A DNA stretch of 8,261 nt from an uncultured Ruminococcus sp. (GCA_902802975.1 CADCOF010000309.1:1-8261), one strand, 5' to 3'. Numbered from the stretch's first letter, positions 1-6,775 are shown. Notes: generated from the sequence alone by a model not told the origin. Program-made: numbers and translations.

Positions 1-1275
1 AATTGGAACAAAATATTAAAGGATACAGACTTCACTACTGCAAGCGTTAAACTGGGAACTAAAACCACATATGACATCATGGTTGTTGTTAAAGACAAAA
101 CCGGAAAAGAAGAAACAAAAATAATGCAGGTAGACGTAGTAGAGCCTGAGTTTACAAACAAATCTTCCGTGACCGAAGAAATAACTCTTGGTGAAGATGT
201 TGTAATTACAGGCAGCGCAGAACACGGCACCGAGCCATATACGTACAGCTACTTCTACAAAGAATCAACAGCAGAGGACTGGACAACAATAAGTGCCGAC
301 ACATCGGAAACTGCCGCATCATTCAAGCCGGAATCCGCCGCAGCATATGATGTAAAGGTTATCGTTAAAGACAGCAAAGGTGAAGAAAAAGAGAAGTTAT
401 TTACTGTTAATGTTAAGACCTTGCCTTTGGAAAACACTTCAACTGTACCCGCTGAGATTACTTTTGGCAAATTAATCACGATCAACGCGTCAGCTGAAGG
501 CGGCACGGCACCGTACACATATCAGTATTTCTACAAAAAAGAAAAAGCTCCAAGCTGGAACATAAAAACTGCAGATCCAGCAAAAACAACCGTATCGTTT
601 AGACCCGGAGAAGCAGTTAATTATATTGTTAAAGTAATTGTAACAGACGCCAATGGTGTTCAGGCAATAAAAGAATTTAATGTAGCTGTAAGTAATGCTG
701 TCACTCCGTTCAAAAATTACGTAACTTATTCCCCGGAAATTACATTGGGCGAAGCAATTACAATCGAGTGCACCGCATCAGACGGAACACAGCCGTATAC
801 ATTCAGCTACTACTTCAAGAACTCGTCAAGTGAAGATTGGACAAAATCCATTACCAACGTTGCTGATACTACTGTATCGTATCAGCCCGAAGAGAGCGGC
901 ACCATAAACGTTCTTGTTACCGCAAAAGACGGCGCAGGAAATACAACGGAAGACACATTTAATATCACTGTAAAAGCTGCTGATGTGAACACTTCCGATC
1001 TGAAAAACGAATCCACTGTTAATTCCGAAACAATCAACTTGGGTGACACAATCACGATCAACGGTGCAGCCCAGGGCGGCACAGGGTCGTATAAATACAG
1101 CTACTACTACAAGAAACACTCGGTTAATAATTGGAACGAAAAGCTCGTGGATACCGAGAATACAAGCACATCGTTCAAACCGGGTTCGGCTGTAACATAC
1201 GATGTCAAGATAGTTGTAACGGATTCCGTAGGAAATACAGCGGAAAAGATCATTAGTGTCAACGTTAATAAATAA
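1..1275 (+). CDS. 3' part of a tandem-repeat extracellular protein (beta-sandwich-like repeats)
   Basis: The reading frame is open from base 1, so this is the C-terminal 424 residues of a longer protein; the first in-frame ATG (79) lies inside a repeat and is unlikely to be the start. The visible part is the end of one repeat plus four complete repeats beginning at about 151, 427, 709 and 1000 (92, 94, 97 and 91 residues). Each has the order ITLGE...ITI, then a G-T-x-PYTYxYxYKK tyrosine-rich strand, a conserved W, a SFxP motif, Y-x-VKVxVxD-x-G and a terminal FxVxV strand. This resembles secreted Ig-like/PKD-like or 'triple tyrosine' modules of gut Clostridia surface proteins; the exact family was not established. 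The protein stops directly after the last repeat, with no LPxTG motif and no membrane segment, so any anchor or catalytic domain must be upstream. Threonine, serine and lysine richness and near absence of cysteine fit export. Function unknown; adhesion or a spacer stalk is an inference. Confidence 0.85.
   Translation, partial: NWNKILKDTDFTTASVKLGTKTTYDIMVVVKDKTGKEETKIMQVDVVEPEFTNKSSVTEEITLGEDVVITGSAEHGTEPYTYSYFYKESTAEDWTTISADTSETAASFKPESAAAYDVKVIVKDSKGEEKEKLFTVNVKTLPLENTSTVPAEITFGKLITINASAEGGTAPYTYQYFYKKEKAPSWNIKTADPAKTTVSFRPGEAVNYIVKVIVTDANGVQAIKEFNVAVSNAVTPFKNYVTYSPEITLGEAITIECTASDGTQPYTFSYYFKNSSSEDWTKSITNVADTTVSYQPEESGTINVLVTAKDGAGNTTEDTFNITVKAADVNTSDLKNESTVNSETINLGDTITINGAAQGGTGSYKYSYYYKKHSVNNWNEKLVDTENTSTSFKPGSAVTYDVKIVVTDSVGNTAEKIISVNVNK
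151..1272 (+). repeat. Four tandem protein-level repeats (about 92-97 codons each)
   Basis: Units begin at about 151, 427, 709 and 1000. They align by eye along their whole length (ITLGE or INLGD near the start, GTxPYTYxY, W, SFxP, VKVxVxD, terminal FNVxV), but the DNA has diverged, with only short identical blocks such as AATCACGATCAACG shared by units two and four. Old duplication with continued selection on the protein fold is more likely than recent expansion. A fifth, partial unit occupies bases 1-150. Confidence 0.85.
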
Positions 1276-1334
1276 CATAATTACTGACATAATGCATAAC
1301 TCTGAAAGTGGGAAGTGGAATGATGAAAACAATC

Positions 1335-1363
1335 TTGACATTATCCTGCATTAAGAGTATACT
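1335..1363 (+). promoter_or_regulatory. Sigma-70/SigA-type promoter for the pnt operon
   Basis: A perfect -35 box TTGACA (1335-1340) is followed after exactly 17 bases by TATACT (1358-1363), one mismatch from the TATAAT consensus. Transcription would start near 1370, giving a leader of about 97 nt before the pntAA ATG at 1467. No comparable promoter is seen between the hairpin at 1398-1429 and the gene. Confidence 0.75.
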
Positions 1364-1376
1364 AAATAACGGCGAA

Positions 1377-1393
1377 ACATATAAATAATATGT
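1377..1393. promoter_or_regulatory. Small dyad just downstream of the predicted pnt start site
   Basis: ACATAT (1377-1382) and ATATGT (1388-1393) form a perfect 6-base inverted repeat with a 5-base AT-rich centre, some 7-23 bases past the expected transcription start. The position would suit a repressor operator, but AT-rich dyads of this size arise by chance and it does not match an operator I recognise. Confidence 0.25.
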
Positions 1394-1397
1394 AAAC

Positions 1398-1429
1398 AGC
1401 AGCATCACAATGAACGTGGTGCTGCTTTT
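1398..1429 (+). terminator. Rho-independent-type hairpin in the surface protein/pnt gap; possible leader attenuator
   Basis: The arm at 1398-1408 (AGCAGCATCAC) pairs with 1416-1426 (GTGGTGCTGCT) over 11 base pairs with one G-U wobble and a 7-base loop, followed by TTTT (1426-1429). It could terminate transcription of the surface protein gene, whose stop is about 120 bases upstream. Because the best promoter for pntAA lies upstream of it, transcripts of the pnt operon must also pass through it. The T tract is short, so termination may be partial. Confidence 0.6.
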
Positions 1430-1451
1430 ATGCGGTAATTGTATTCTATTG

Positions 1452-1458
1452 AAAGGAG
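1452..1458 (+). promoter_or_regulatory. Ribosome binding site that sets the pntAA start
   Basis: AAAGGAG lies 8 bases before ATG 1467. The longer in-frame option at ATG 1410 would start inside the loop of the leader hairpin, has no comparable site, and would add 19 residues absent from the family. Confidence 0.85.
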
Positions 1459-1466
1459 TATACATA

Positions 1467-2588
1467 ATGAAGAAAATTCTGCTCTGCAAAGAGAACGACC
1501 CCCATGAAACAAGGACAGCACTTATTCCCGATGATGTAAAACGTTTGATACAAATGGGTTTTGAGATAACTGTCGTTAAGGGTACAGGTCAAAAAAGTGG
1601 ATTTTCAGATGAAGATTATACAAAAGCCGGAGCTAAACTTGCAAACAGCAACGAAGAAGGATACAAAGGGAAAGATATCGTTCTTCGAATTCTGAAACCC
1701 GAGTCTGTCAAGGGAATAGAAAAAGGAACTCTGCACTTGAGTTATCTTGATCCGTTTAACGAGAAGAAATTAATTGACGATATGGCAAAAGCCGACATAT
1801 CCGCAATTTCACTTGAAATGATACCGCGCACAACTATTGCTCAAAAAATGGACGTACAGTCCTCACAAACATCGCTTGCCGGATATTGCGCCGTTGTAAA
1901 CGCTGCCGCGAAACTGCCGAAAGTTCTCCCGATGATGGTCACGCCCTCGGGTACAATTAACCCTGCGCGCGTGTTTGTTATCGGCGTAGGAGTTGCCGGA
2001 CTGCAGGCTATTGCAACGGCAAAGAGACTGGGCGCAAGAGTTGACGCTTTCGATACACGACCGACTGTTGAGGAACAAGTAAAGTCTCTGGGGGCGAATT
2101 TTGTCAAGATTGATCTCGGCGAAATGGGTCAGACAAGTCAGGGCTACGCAAAAGAGCTTACACCGGAGCAGATAGCAAAGCAGCAGGAGGCTCAGGCTAA
2201 AGTATGCGAGCGTTCCGACATTGTGATTACAACGGCAAAGGTGTTCGGAAGAAAAGCACCCCGTCTGATCAAGAAAGACGTACTTGACAGAATGAAGCCC
2301 GGTGCCGTTGTTGTAGATATGGCAGTATCAACAGGCGGAAATGTGGAAGGTTCAAAACTTTATGAAGATGTGGTCACCGATAACGGCGTTATAATAATGT
2401 CGGGCGACATGCTCGAACGCCGTGTACCCTATGACGCGTCAAAAATGCTTTCGGGCAATTTCACGGCATTTCTCACTCATTTTTATAGTAAAGACACAAA
2501 AGAGTTTGAATTGAAACCCGAAGACGAGATCATAAAAGGCTGCTTGCTGACAAATAACGGTAAAATCGTTCATGAAAGATTCTGTTAG
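1467..2588 (+). CDS. pntAA: NAD(P) transhydrogenase subunit alpha part 1 (NAD(H)-binding domain I)
   Basis: This 373-residue soluble subunit binds NAD(H) and passes hydride to or from NADP(H) bound by PntB in the proton-translocating transhydrogenase on the inner face of the membrane. Its length is usual for the split form known from Rhodospirillum rubrum. Visible marks: an N-terminal alanine dehydrogenase/PNT-like half; the RQD loop as PRTTIAQKMD with R121, Q126 and D129, followed by SSQ and AGY; the Rossmann glycine motif GVGVAG (173-178) and DTRP (196-199); a GYAKEL segment (226-231) where the mobile loop lies; then VITTA, APRLI, VVVDMA and GGN. There is no membrane segment. The start at 1467 follows AAAGGAG. 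It is first in a three-gene operon, with a 62-base gap before pntAB. The common IPG after VITTA reads VFG here. Alanine dehydrogenase is a relative but would not be followed by pntAB and pntB. Confidence 0.97.
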   Translation: MKKILLCKENDPHETRTALIPDDVKRLIQMGFEITVVKGTGQKSGFSDEDYTKAGAKLANSNEEGYKGKDIVLRILKPESVKGIEKGTLHLSYLDPFNEKKLIDDMAKADISAISLEMIPRTTIAQKMDVQSSQTSLAGYCAVVNAAAKLPKVLPMMVTPSGTINPARVFVIGVGVAGLQAIATAKRLGARVDAFDTRPTVEEQVKSLGANFVKIDLGEMGQTSQGYAKELTPEQIAKQQEAQAKVCERSDIVITTAKVFGRKAPRLIKKDVLDRMKPGAVVVDMAVSTGGNVEGSKLYEDVVTDNGVIIMSGDMLERRVPYDASKMLSGNFTAFLTHFYSKDTKEFELKPEDEIIKGCLLTNNGKIVHERFC

Positions 2589-2650
2589 GTAGTTGGTGGT
2601 TTAGCTTACGACAATTAACTAACAACTAACATAGAGAGAGGGGAAAGAAA

Positions 2651-2956
2651 ATGACTATCGGAGAAACACTCCTTTTGGTTTACGTGTTCGTAATAGCGGG
2701 TTTCTTAGGTGTGGAACTTATATCAAAAGTTCCGTCGCAGCTGCATACCCCGCTGATGTCGGGAACAAATGCCATTTCGGGCATAACAATAGTGGGCGCA
2801 ATTTCGGCTGCTGCCGTTGCACTTCACACCGACGGAATGATCAGCAATATCTGCGGCTTTGCTGCAATAGTACTCGCTGCAATCAACGTAGTGGGCGGCT
2901 ATCTGGTAACCGACAGAATGCTTGAAATGTTCAAAAAAAAGGGGGATAAAAAGTGA
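2651..2956 (+). CDS. pntAB: NAD(P) transhydrogenase subunit alpha part 2 (membrane segment)
   Basis: A 101-residue integral membrane subunit that supplies the alpha-side helices of the transhydrogenase proton channel domain (domain II). It shows three hydrophobic segments at about residues 5-21, 44-59 and 64-88. Between the first two lies the family signature VPSQLHTPLMSGTNAISGI (27-45). H32 and H58 are the only histidines. The C-terminus is short and lysine rich (FKKKGDKK). The ATG at 2651 follows a purine-rich GAGAGAGGGG site. It overlaps pntB by four bases (GTGA), which points to coupled translation. The final codons contain A8 followed by G5 (2933-2945), part of which serves as the pntB ribosome site. 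Size and signature match the split-alpha form well. Confidence 0.96.
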   Translation: MTIGETLLLVYVFVIAGFLGVELISKVPSQLHTPLMSGTNAISGITIVGAISAAAVALHTDGMISNICGFAAIVLAAINVVGGYLVTDRMLEMFKKKGDKK

Positions 2957-4374
2957 TATCGGCGGCGACTACTATTCTCTACATGATCTCTTCAGTGCTT
3001 TTTATATGCGGAATAAAACTGCTCGGAAAAGCCGATACCGCACGAAAAGGCAACAAATTGTCTTCGGTCGGTATGCTCCTCGCCGTAGTTACGGTGCTGC
3101 TTGAAAAAGAAGTCACAAGCACCGCAAAAAATCCCCCGCTTACAAATGCGTATATCTGGGTGGCGGCAGCAATTATTCTCGGCAGCGTTATCGGCGCAGT
3201 TTGGGCGAAAAAAGTAGAAATGACAGGTATGCCTCAGCTTGTTGCACTGTTTAACGGATTTGGCGGTCTGTCATCTTTATTGGTTGCTCTGACACAGTAT
3301 ATGACCGACAAAAACATCAATGTTTTCTCATCTGCGGCACTTGGGCTTACTATAGCAATAGGTGCAATAGCTTTTACGGGTTCCGTTGTTGCATGGGGCA
3401 AACTCTCGGGAAAAATGTTTAAGAAAAACATTATAATTCCCGGAAAGAATATTATAAACGCGATATTTGCAATCATCGGTCTTTGCGGCGCGGCGGCTTA
3501 TTCACTCAGCGTTGCCGGGCTTTTCGATGCGTCTATCGGTAAGATAGGCGTAATTATTGTAACAACTGTATATCTTATACTTGGGTTCACTATGGTAATT
3601 TCGATTGGAGGCGGCGATATACCTGTTATCATATCTCTGCTCAATGCGTTTTCGGGTCTTGCCGCAGCATTCGCCGGACTTTCTATATCGAATTCTGTGC
3701 TTGTTGTATCGGGCTGTTTAGTCGGCACATCGGGGCTTATTCTTACGCTTATCATGTGCAAAGCTATGAACAGAACGCTGTACGCGCTGCTTTTTGGCTC
3801 GTTCGGAAAAAGCGCAAAGAACGGCGGCAGCGGCGAGCAGAAAGAACCCAAGAGTATGTCGGTCGAGGACGCGTATCTTATTCTGGAAGCCGCAAGTTCG
3901 GTTGTGTTTGTTCCGGGGTACGGTATGGCCGTTGCACAGGCACAGCACGCCGTAAAGGAGCTTAGCGACAAGCTGGAAGAAAACGGCGCAGAAGTGAGCT
4001 TTGCCATTCACCCGGTTGCAGGACGTATGCCGGGTCACATGAACGTACTGCTGGCTGAGGCAAACGTACCGTATGAACAGCTGAAAACAGCAGATGAAAT
4101 GAACCCGCAAATGTCAAATACAGATGTTGCAATAGTAATAGGCGCAAACGATGTTGTAAATCCGTCCGCGCTGAACGATGAGACCTCTCCCCTTTACGGT
4201 ATGCCAATAATTAACGCATACGAGGCGCAAACGGTATTTGTGCTGAAAAGAGGCAAAGGAACCGGCTTCTCCGGTATCGAAAATCCTCTGTTTACAAACG
4301 AAAAAACTGTCATGATATACGGAGACGCAAAACAAACTGTATCGGCACTTGTCACCGAATTCGATGAACCCTAG
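2953..4374 (+). CDS. pntB: NAD(P) transhydrogenase subunit beta
   Basis: The 473-residue beta subunit combines about nine membrane helices (residues about 1-285) with a C-terminal NADP(H)-binding domain III (about 300-473). Membrane marks include MPQLVALFNGFGGL (93-106) and GGGDIPVIISLLNAFSG (219-235), where N231 corresponds to the conserved E. coli N222. Domain III shows VPGYGMAVAQAQ (320-331), HPVAGRMPGHMNVLLAEA (353-370), D392 in DVAIVIGANDVVNP, KRGKGTGFSG (432-441) and GDAK (457-460), all typical of NADP(H) binding. The start is GTG 2953, overlapping the pntAB stop (GTGA) and preceded by AAGGGGGA. By alignment, the membrane histidine known in E. coli (beta His91) is N101 here, and the membrane region has no histidine at all. 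The stop codon directly abuts the GC-rich element at 4375. Confidence 0.97.
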   Translation: MISAATTILYMISSVLFICGIKLLGKADTARKGNKLSSVGMLLAVVTVLLEKEVTSTAKNPPLTNAYIWVAAAIILGSVIGAVWAKKVEMTGMPQLVALFNGFGGLSSLLVALTQYMTDKNINVFSSAALGLTIAIGAIAFTGSVVAWGKLSGKMFKKNIIIPGKNIINAIFAIIGLCGAAAYSLSVAGLFDASIGKIGVIIVTTVYLILGFTMVISIGGGDIPVIISLLNAFSGLAAAFAGLSISNSVLVVSGCLVGTSGLILTLIMCKAMNRTLYALLFGSFGKSAKNGGSGEQKEPKSMSVEDAYLILEAASSVVFVPGYGMAVAQAQHAVKELSDKLEENGAEVSFAIHPVAGRMPGHMNVLLAEANVPYEQLKTADEMNPQMSNTDVAIVIGANDVVNPSALNDETSPLYGMPIINAYEAQTVFVLKRGKGTGFSGIENPLFTNEKTVMIYGDAKQTVSALVTEFDEP

Positions 4375-4413
4375 GCGGCCAAGCGGCCGCAGGCAGTACG
4401 CGTTTTTACTTTT
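4375..4413 (+). terminator. Possible terminator of the pnt operon formed by the left end of the GC-rich element
   Basis: GCGGCC (4375-4380) pairs with GGCCGC (4385-4390) around an AAGC loop, and T-rich sequence (TTTTTACTTTT, 4403-4413) follows after 12 bases. The gap is long for a canonical intrinsic terminator and the whole-element fold competes with this hairpin, so the call is tentative. It is the only terminator-like structure seen between pntB and murT. Confidence 0.35.
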
Positions 4414-4631
4414 CGGTTGAGTAACTTTTTTGCGCGCGTGCCCCACCGCGGGTCTCGCCTGCCGGCTCGGTCGGTGCTGTTGCCTTCGGTTGGCTTGGAG
4501 CCGTTGCCAACGGTGCTTCGTCTTAGACAAGATCTCCACTGGAGACCCGCACCCCGGCACGCGCGCACTAAAGCGACTAATCCAAAAAAGTAAAAACGCG
4601 TATTGGGTGCGGCGGCACGCCGCCCCGCCGC
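4375..4631. repeat. GC-rich interrupted inverted-repeat element (about 256 bp), possible structured RNA or MITE-like element
   Basis: The gene-free stretch 4375-4721 is mostly this element. Paired arms run inward: outer GC-rich arms (about 4375-4396 with 4603-4631); a perfect 17-bp arm TACGCGTTTTTACTTTT (4397-4413) with 4586-4602; a partly pairing internal loop; a perfect 12-bp arm TGCGCGCGTGCC (4431-4442) with 4556-4567; a 5x5 mismatch; a perfect 9-bp arm GCGGGTCTC (4448-4456) with 4542-4550. The apical region (4457-4541) holds smaller pairings: CGGCTC (4463-4468) with GAGCCG (4498-4503), CCGTTG/CAACGG (4501-4513) and TCTCC/GGAGA (4533-4545). The outer ends can also fold as local GC hairpins followed inward by T-rich tracts on either strand. 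It begins on the base after the pntB stop. No convincing coding frame and no visible flanking target duplication. I do not recognise a named family. Confidence 0.8.
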
Positions 4632-4652
4632 AAAGTTTGTGATATACTCTAA

Positions 4653-4681
4653 TTGACAAATTACCGTTACTATGGTATGAT
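4653..4681 (+). promoter_or_regulatory. Near-consensus SigA promoter for murT-gatD and following genes
   Basis: TTGACA (4653-4658), a 17-base spacer and TATGAT (4676-4681), with TG at 4673-4674 one base before the -10 box as in extended -10 promoters. Transcription would start near 4688, giving a short leader of about 34 nt. It lies just outside the right edge of the GC-rich element. Confidence 0.8.
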
Positions 4682-4709
4682 TTACAGTGTGAATTTTATA
4701 TTTTATTTC

Positions 4710-4714
4710 GGAGG
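4710..4714 (+). promoter_or_regulatory. Ribosome binding site that sets the murT start
   Basis: GGAGG sits 7 bases before ATG 4722. The longer in-frame ORF opening at 4653 would start upstream of the predicted transcription start and so cannot be the main product. Confidence 0.9.
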
Positions 4715-4721
4715 TTTTTTA

Positions 4722-6056
4722 ATGCGTAAGATTCTTGCAATTTGGGCAGCGAAACTTGCTATTGCCGGTTCAAAGCTGCTTGGCAAAAACGGAAGCTCCA
4801 CACCCGGTACGATTGCCCTGAAAATATGCCCCGATATATTGTCAAAGCTTTCCGGCGATATCGGTAAAGACATCGTTGCGGTTTGGGGTACCAACGGAAA
4901 AACCACCACTAATAACATGATACTCACAGTGCTTGAAAATCAGGGAAGCACCGTTGTTTGCAATAAAGTCGGGTCGAATATGCTCTCGGGCGTTGTGACC
5001 GCATTCATAGATTATGCCACGCTCGGCGGCAAGGTCAAAGCCGATTACGCTTGTCTTGAAATGGATGAGGCGTATGCGCGCATTATTCTGAAATATGTTA
5101 CTCCAACTAAAATTGTTATCACTAATTTGTTCCGCGATCAGATGGACAGATACGGCGAAATAGACACAACTATCGAATATATAAAAGAAGCTCTCGGCAA
5201 AGCGGAAGATTCACTTCTTGTTCTCAACGGAGACGACCCGCTTACAGCGTCGCTTGGTCTTGATCACAAGAATACTGTGTATTACGGCATATCTGAAAAT
5301 CTTGGGCTTAATTTAAACGAAACAAGAGAAGGACGTTACTGCAGAGTCTGCGGAAACGAGCTGCATTACGATTTCTATCAGTACGGTCAGCTTGGTAAAT
5401 ACCACTGCGACAAATGCGGATTTTCACGCCCTGCACCGAATTATGACGGCAGCAATATACAAAGTGAAGATTACGTTTCGTTCGATGTAAACGGCGTTCA
5501 TGTTGATCTTCCATGCAAAGGCATATATAACATTTATAACGCACTGGCTGCATATGCGTTTGCCGACAAATGCGGTATCCCCTCAGATAAAATCGCGGAG
5601 GGTCTGCAAAAATACAAAGGTCAGGCCGGACGAATGGAAGAGTTCACCATAAAAGGCAAGCTCGTTGTATTCAATCTTGCGAAGAACCCGGCAAGCTTCA
5701 ACCGTTCAATAAGCAATATATTATCCGAAAAGCGCACAAAAGACGTCGTGATTGGCATAAACGACAACGACCCCGACGGAAACGACGTGTCGTGGCTGTG
5801 GGACGTTGATTTTGAGCAGCTTCTGGATACAAGCGTCAAAAGCTGCACAGCAACCGGAATAAGATCAAAGGATATGGCTGTACGGCTGAAATACTGCGAT
5901 ATTCCGAAAGAAAACATAACAGAGGACGGAAATGTCAAGGCTGCAATAATGAACGCTGTCAACGGCAGCGGCGAACGCGTGTACATTGTTGTGAACTACA
6001 CGCTGCTTTTCTCGACAAAAAAGATATTGCAGGAACTGGAGGAGGAGTACAAATGA
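4722..6056 (+). CDS. murT: Lipid II isoglutaminyl synthase, Mur ligase-like subunit MurT
   Basis: With GatD, MurT amidates the alpha-carboxyl of D-glutamate in lipid II to D-isoglutamine, using ATP and ammonia from glutamine, at the cytoplasmic side of the membrane. The 444 residues show a Mur ligase core with P-loop GTNGKTTT (56-63) and TNLFRDQMDRYGE (134-146), followed by a four-cysteine zinc ribbon inserted in the middle domain (C207, C210, C229, C232), as in known MurT proteins. The C-terminal DUF1727-type domain has NPASFNRSISN (322-332) and DNDPDGNDVSWLWDVDFE (348-365), an acid-rich block in which the aspartate that completes the GatD glutaminase site is expected; I cannot fix which residue it is. 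The start at 4722 is set by GGAGG. It overlaps gatD by ATGA. It is first in the predicted operon from the promoter at 4653. Confidence 0.97.
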   Translation: MRKILAIWAAKLAIAGSKLLGKNGSSTPGTIALKICPDILSKLSGDIGKDIVAVWGTNGKTTTNNMILTVLENQGSTVVCNKVGSNMLSGVVTAFIDYATLGGKVKADYACLEMDEAYARIILKYVTPTKIVITNLFRDQMDRYGEIDTTIEYIKEALGKAEDSLLVLNGDDPLTASLGLDHKNTVYYGISENLGLNLNETREGRYCRVCGNELHYDFYQYGQLGKYHCDKCGFSRPAPNYDGSNIQSEDYVSFDVNGVHVDLPCKGIYNIYNALAAYAFADKCGIPSDKIAEGLQKYKGQAGRMEEFTIKGKLVVFNLAKNPASFNRSISNILSEKRTKDVVIGINDNDPDGNDVSWLWDVDFEQLLDTSVKSCTATGIRSKDMAVRLKYCDIPKENITEDGNVKAAIMNAVNGSGERVYIVVNYTLLFSTKKILQELEEEYK

Positions 6057-6775
6057 AGCTGAGAATAGCGCATCTATACCCTGACCTGCTTAACCTATAT
6101 GGTGACATTGGCAATATAACAACGCTTACAAAACGCTGCACATGGAGAGGTATCGATATTGCCACAGATCAGATATACGGCAATGAACCGATACATTTTT
6201 CGGACTACGATCTGATATTTCTGGGCGGCGGCTCCGACAGAGAACAGCTGCTTGTGAGAGATAAGCTCATAAAAATGAAATCCGAAATAACGTCTTACGT
6301 TGAAAACGGAGGCGTGCTTTTGGCAGTATGCGGCGGCTACCAGCTTTTGGGCAGCTACTACAAACTCAAAGACGAAACGATCAAGGGACTTGATATACTG
6401 AATATTCAGACAGAAATCGGACAAGGTCGTCTTATCGGTGACATTGTGATAAAAAACGAGAAATTCGGAACGATAGTAGGCTTTGAAAACCACGGCGGCA
6501 GAACATTCATAAACGACCATACACCGCTTGGTCGGGTAATTTACGGAAACGGAAACAACGACACCGAAAGCGAGAAATTTGAGGGCGTAATGTACAAAAA
6601 CGTTATAGCAACATATCTTCACGGCTCACTGCTGCCAAAAAACCCGAAACTTGCAGATCACATCATAAAACTTATGCTGGAACAGCGCGGCGAGAGCGGC
6701 GAATTAAGCCCGCTTGACGACACCGCAGAGAACGAAGCGCACAGCTATATTGTGAATAGATTTGCACACAACTGA
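6053..6775 (+). CDS. gatD: Lipid II isoglutaminyl synthase, glutamine amidotransferase subunit GatD
   Basis: This 240-residue class I glutamine amidotransferase (CobB/CobQ-like GATase) hydrolyses glutamine and feeds ammonia to MurT. It opens with the family start LRIAHLYPDLLNLYGDIGN (3-21), has the FLGGGSDREQ turn (56-65), the nucleophile C93 in AVCGGYQLLG, R126 in GQGRLIGD at the place of the glutamine-binding arginine, an ENHGGR segment (145-150), and the catalytic H190 in ATYLHGSLLPKNP. As usual for GatD the third catalytic residue is not in this chain but is provided by MurT. It overlaps murT by four bases (ATGA) and is preceded by a strong GGAGGAGGAG site (6038-6047), consistent with coupled, stoichiometric synthesis of the heterodimer. 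Length is normal for the family. Confidence 0.97.
   Translation: MKLRIAHLYPDLLNLYGDIGNITTLTKRCTWRGIDIATDQIYGNEPIHFSDYDLIFLGGGSDREQLLVRDKLIKMKSEITSYVENGGVLLAVCGGYQLLGSYYKLKDETIKGLDILNIQTEIGQGRLIGDIVIKNEKFGTIVGFENHGGRTFINDHTPLGRVIYGNGNNDTESEKFEGVMYKNVIATYLHGSLLPKNPKLADHIIKLMLEQRGESGELSPLDDTAENEAHSYIVNRFAHN

Noticed and set aside
826..1341. A 171-codon minus-strand frame opposite the surface repeat gene.
   Set aside because: It follows the repeat pattern of the sense strand and shows no protein family features.
1410..1466. An upstream in-frame ATG extending pntAA by 19 residues.
   Set aside because: It lies in the loop of the leader hairpin, lacks a ribosome site, and the family starts at the MKKILLCKE segment.
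2589..2650. Tandem AACTAAC repeat (2617-2630) and a weak TAGTTG/CAACTA pairing between pntAA and pntAB.
   Set aside because: The stem is only 6 bp with a 27-base loop and no T tract; a 14-base tandem repeat of low complexity is not enough to call an element.
2933..2956. A_AAA_AAG slippery heptamer (2935-2941) in pntAB frame followed by a G run, resembling the dnaX -1 frameshift signal.
   Set aside because: A -1 shift meets TAA at 2947-2949 before the pntB start, so it cannot fuse PntAB to PntB; it would only swap the last few residues. The A/G run is better explained as Lys codons and the ribosome site for pntB.
3498..4110. Long minus-strand open frames within pntB.
   Set aside because: They are antisense shadows of a well-conserved gene, without a ribosome site or recognisable product.
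4375..4631. A CRISPR array, tRNA or known riboswitch in the GC-rich intergenic region.
   Set aside because: No regularly spaced direct repeats, no tRNA T-loop or acceptor pattern, and no riboswitch core that I recognise; the symmetry is inverted, not direct.
4375..4631. A transposon insertion with target-site duplication.
   Set aside because: The bases flanking the element (the pntB stop on the left, AAAGTTTG on the right) do not form a visible duplication, and no transposase fragment is present.
4114..4659. A 181-codon minus-strand open frame covering the end of pntB and the GC-rich element.
   Set aside because: It runs antisense through the clearly coding pntB and through inverted-repeat DNA, has a low-complexity, arginine-rich product and no family resemblance; GC-rich DNA lacks stop codons by composition.
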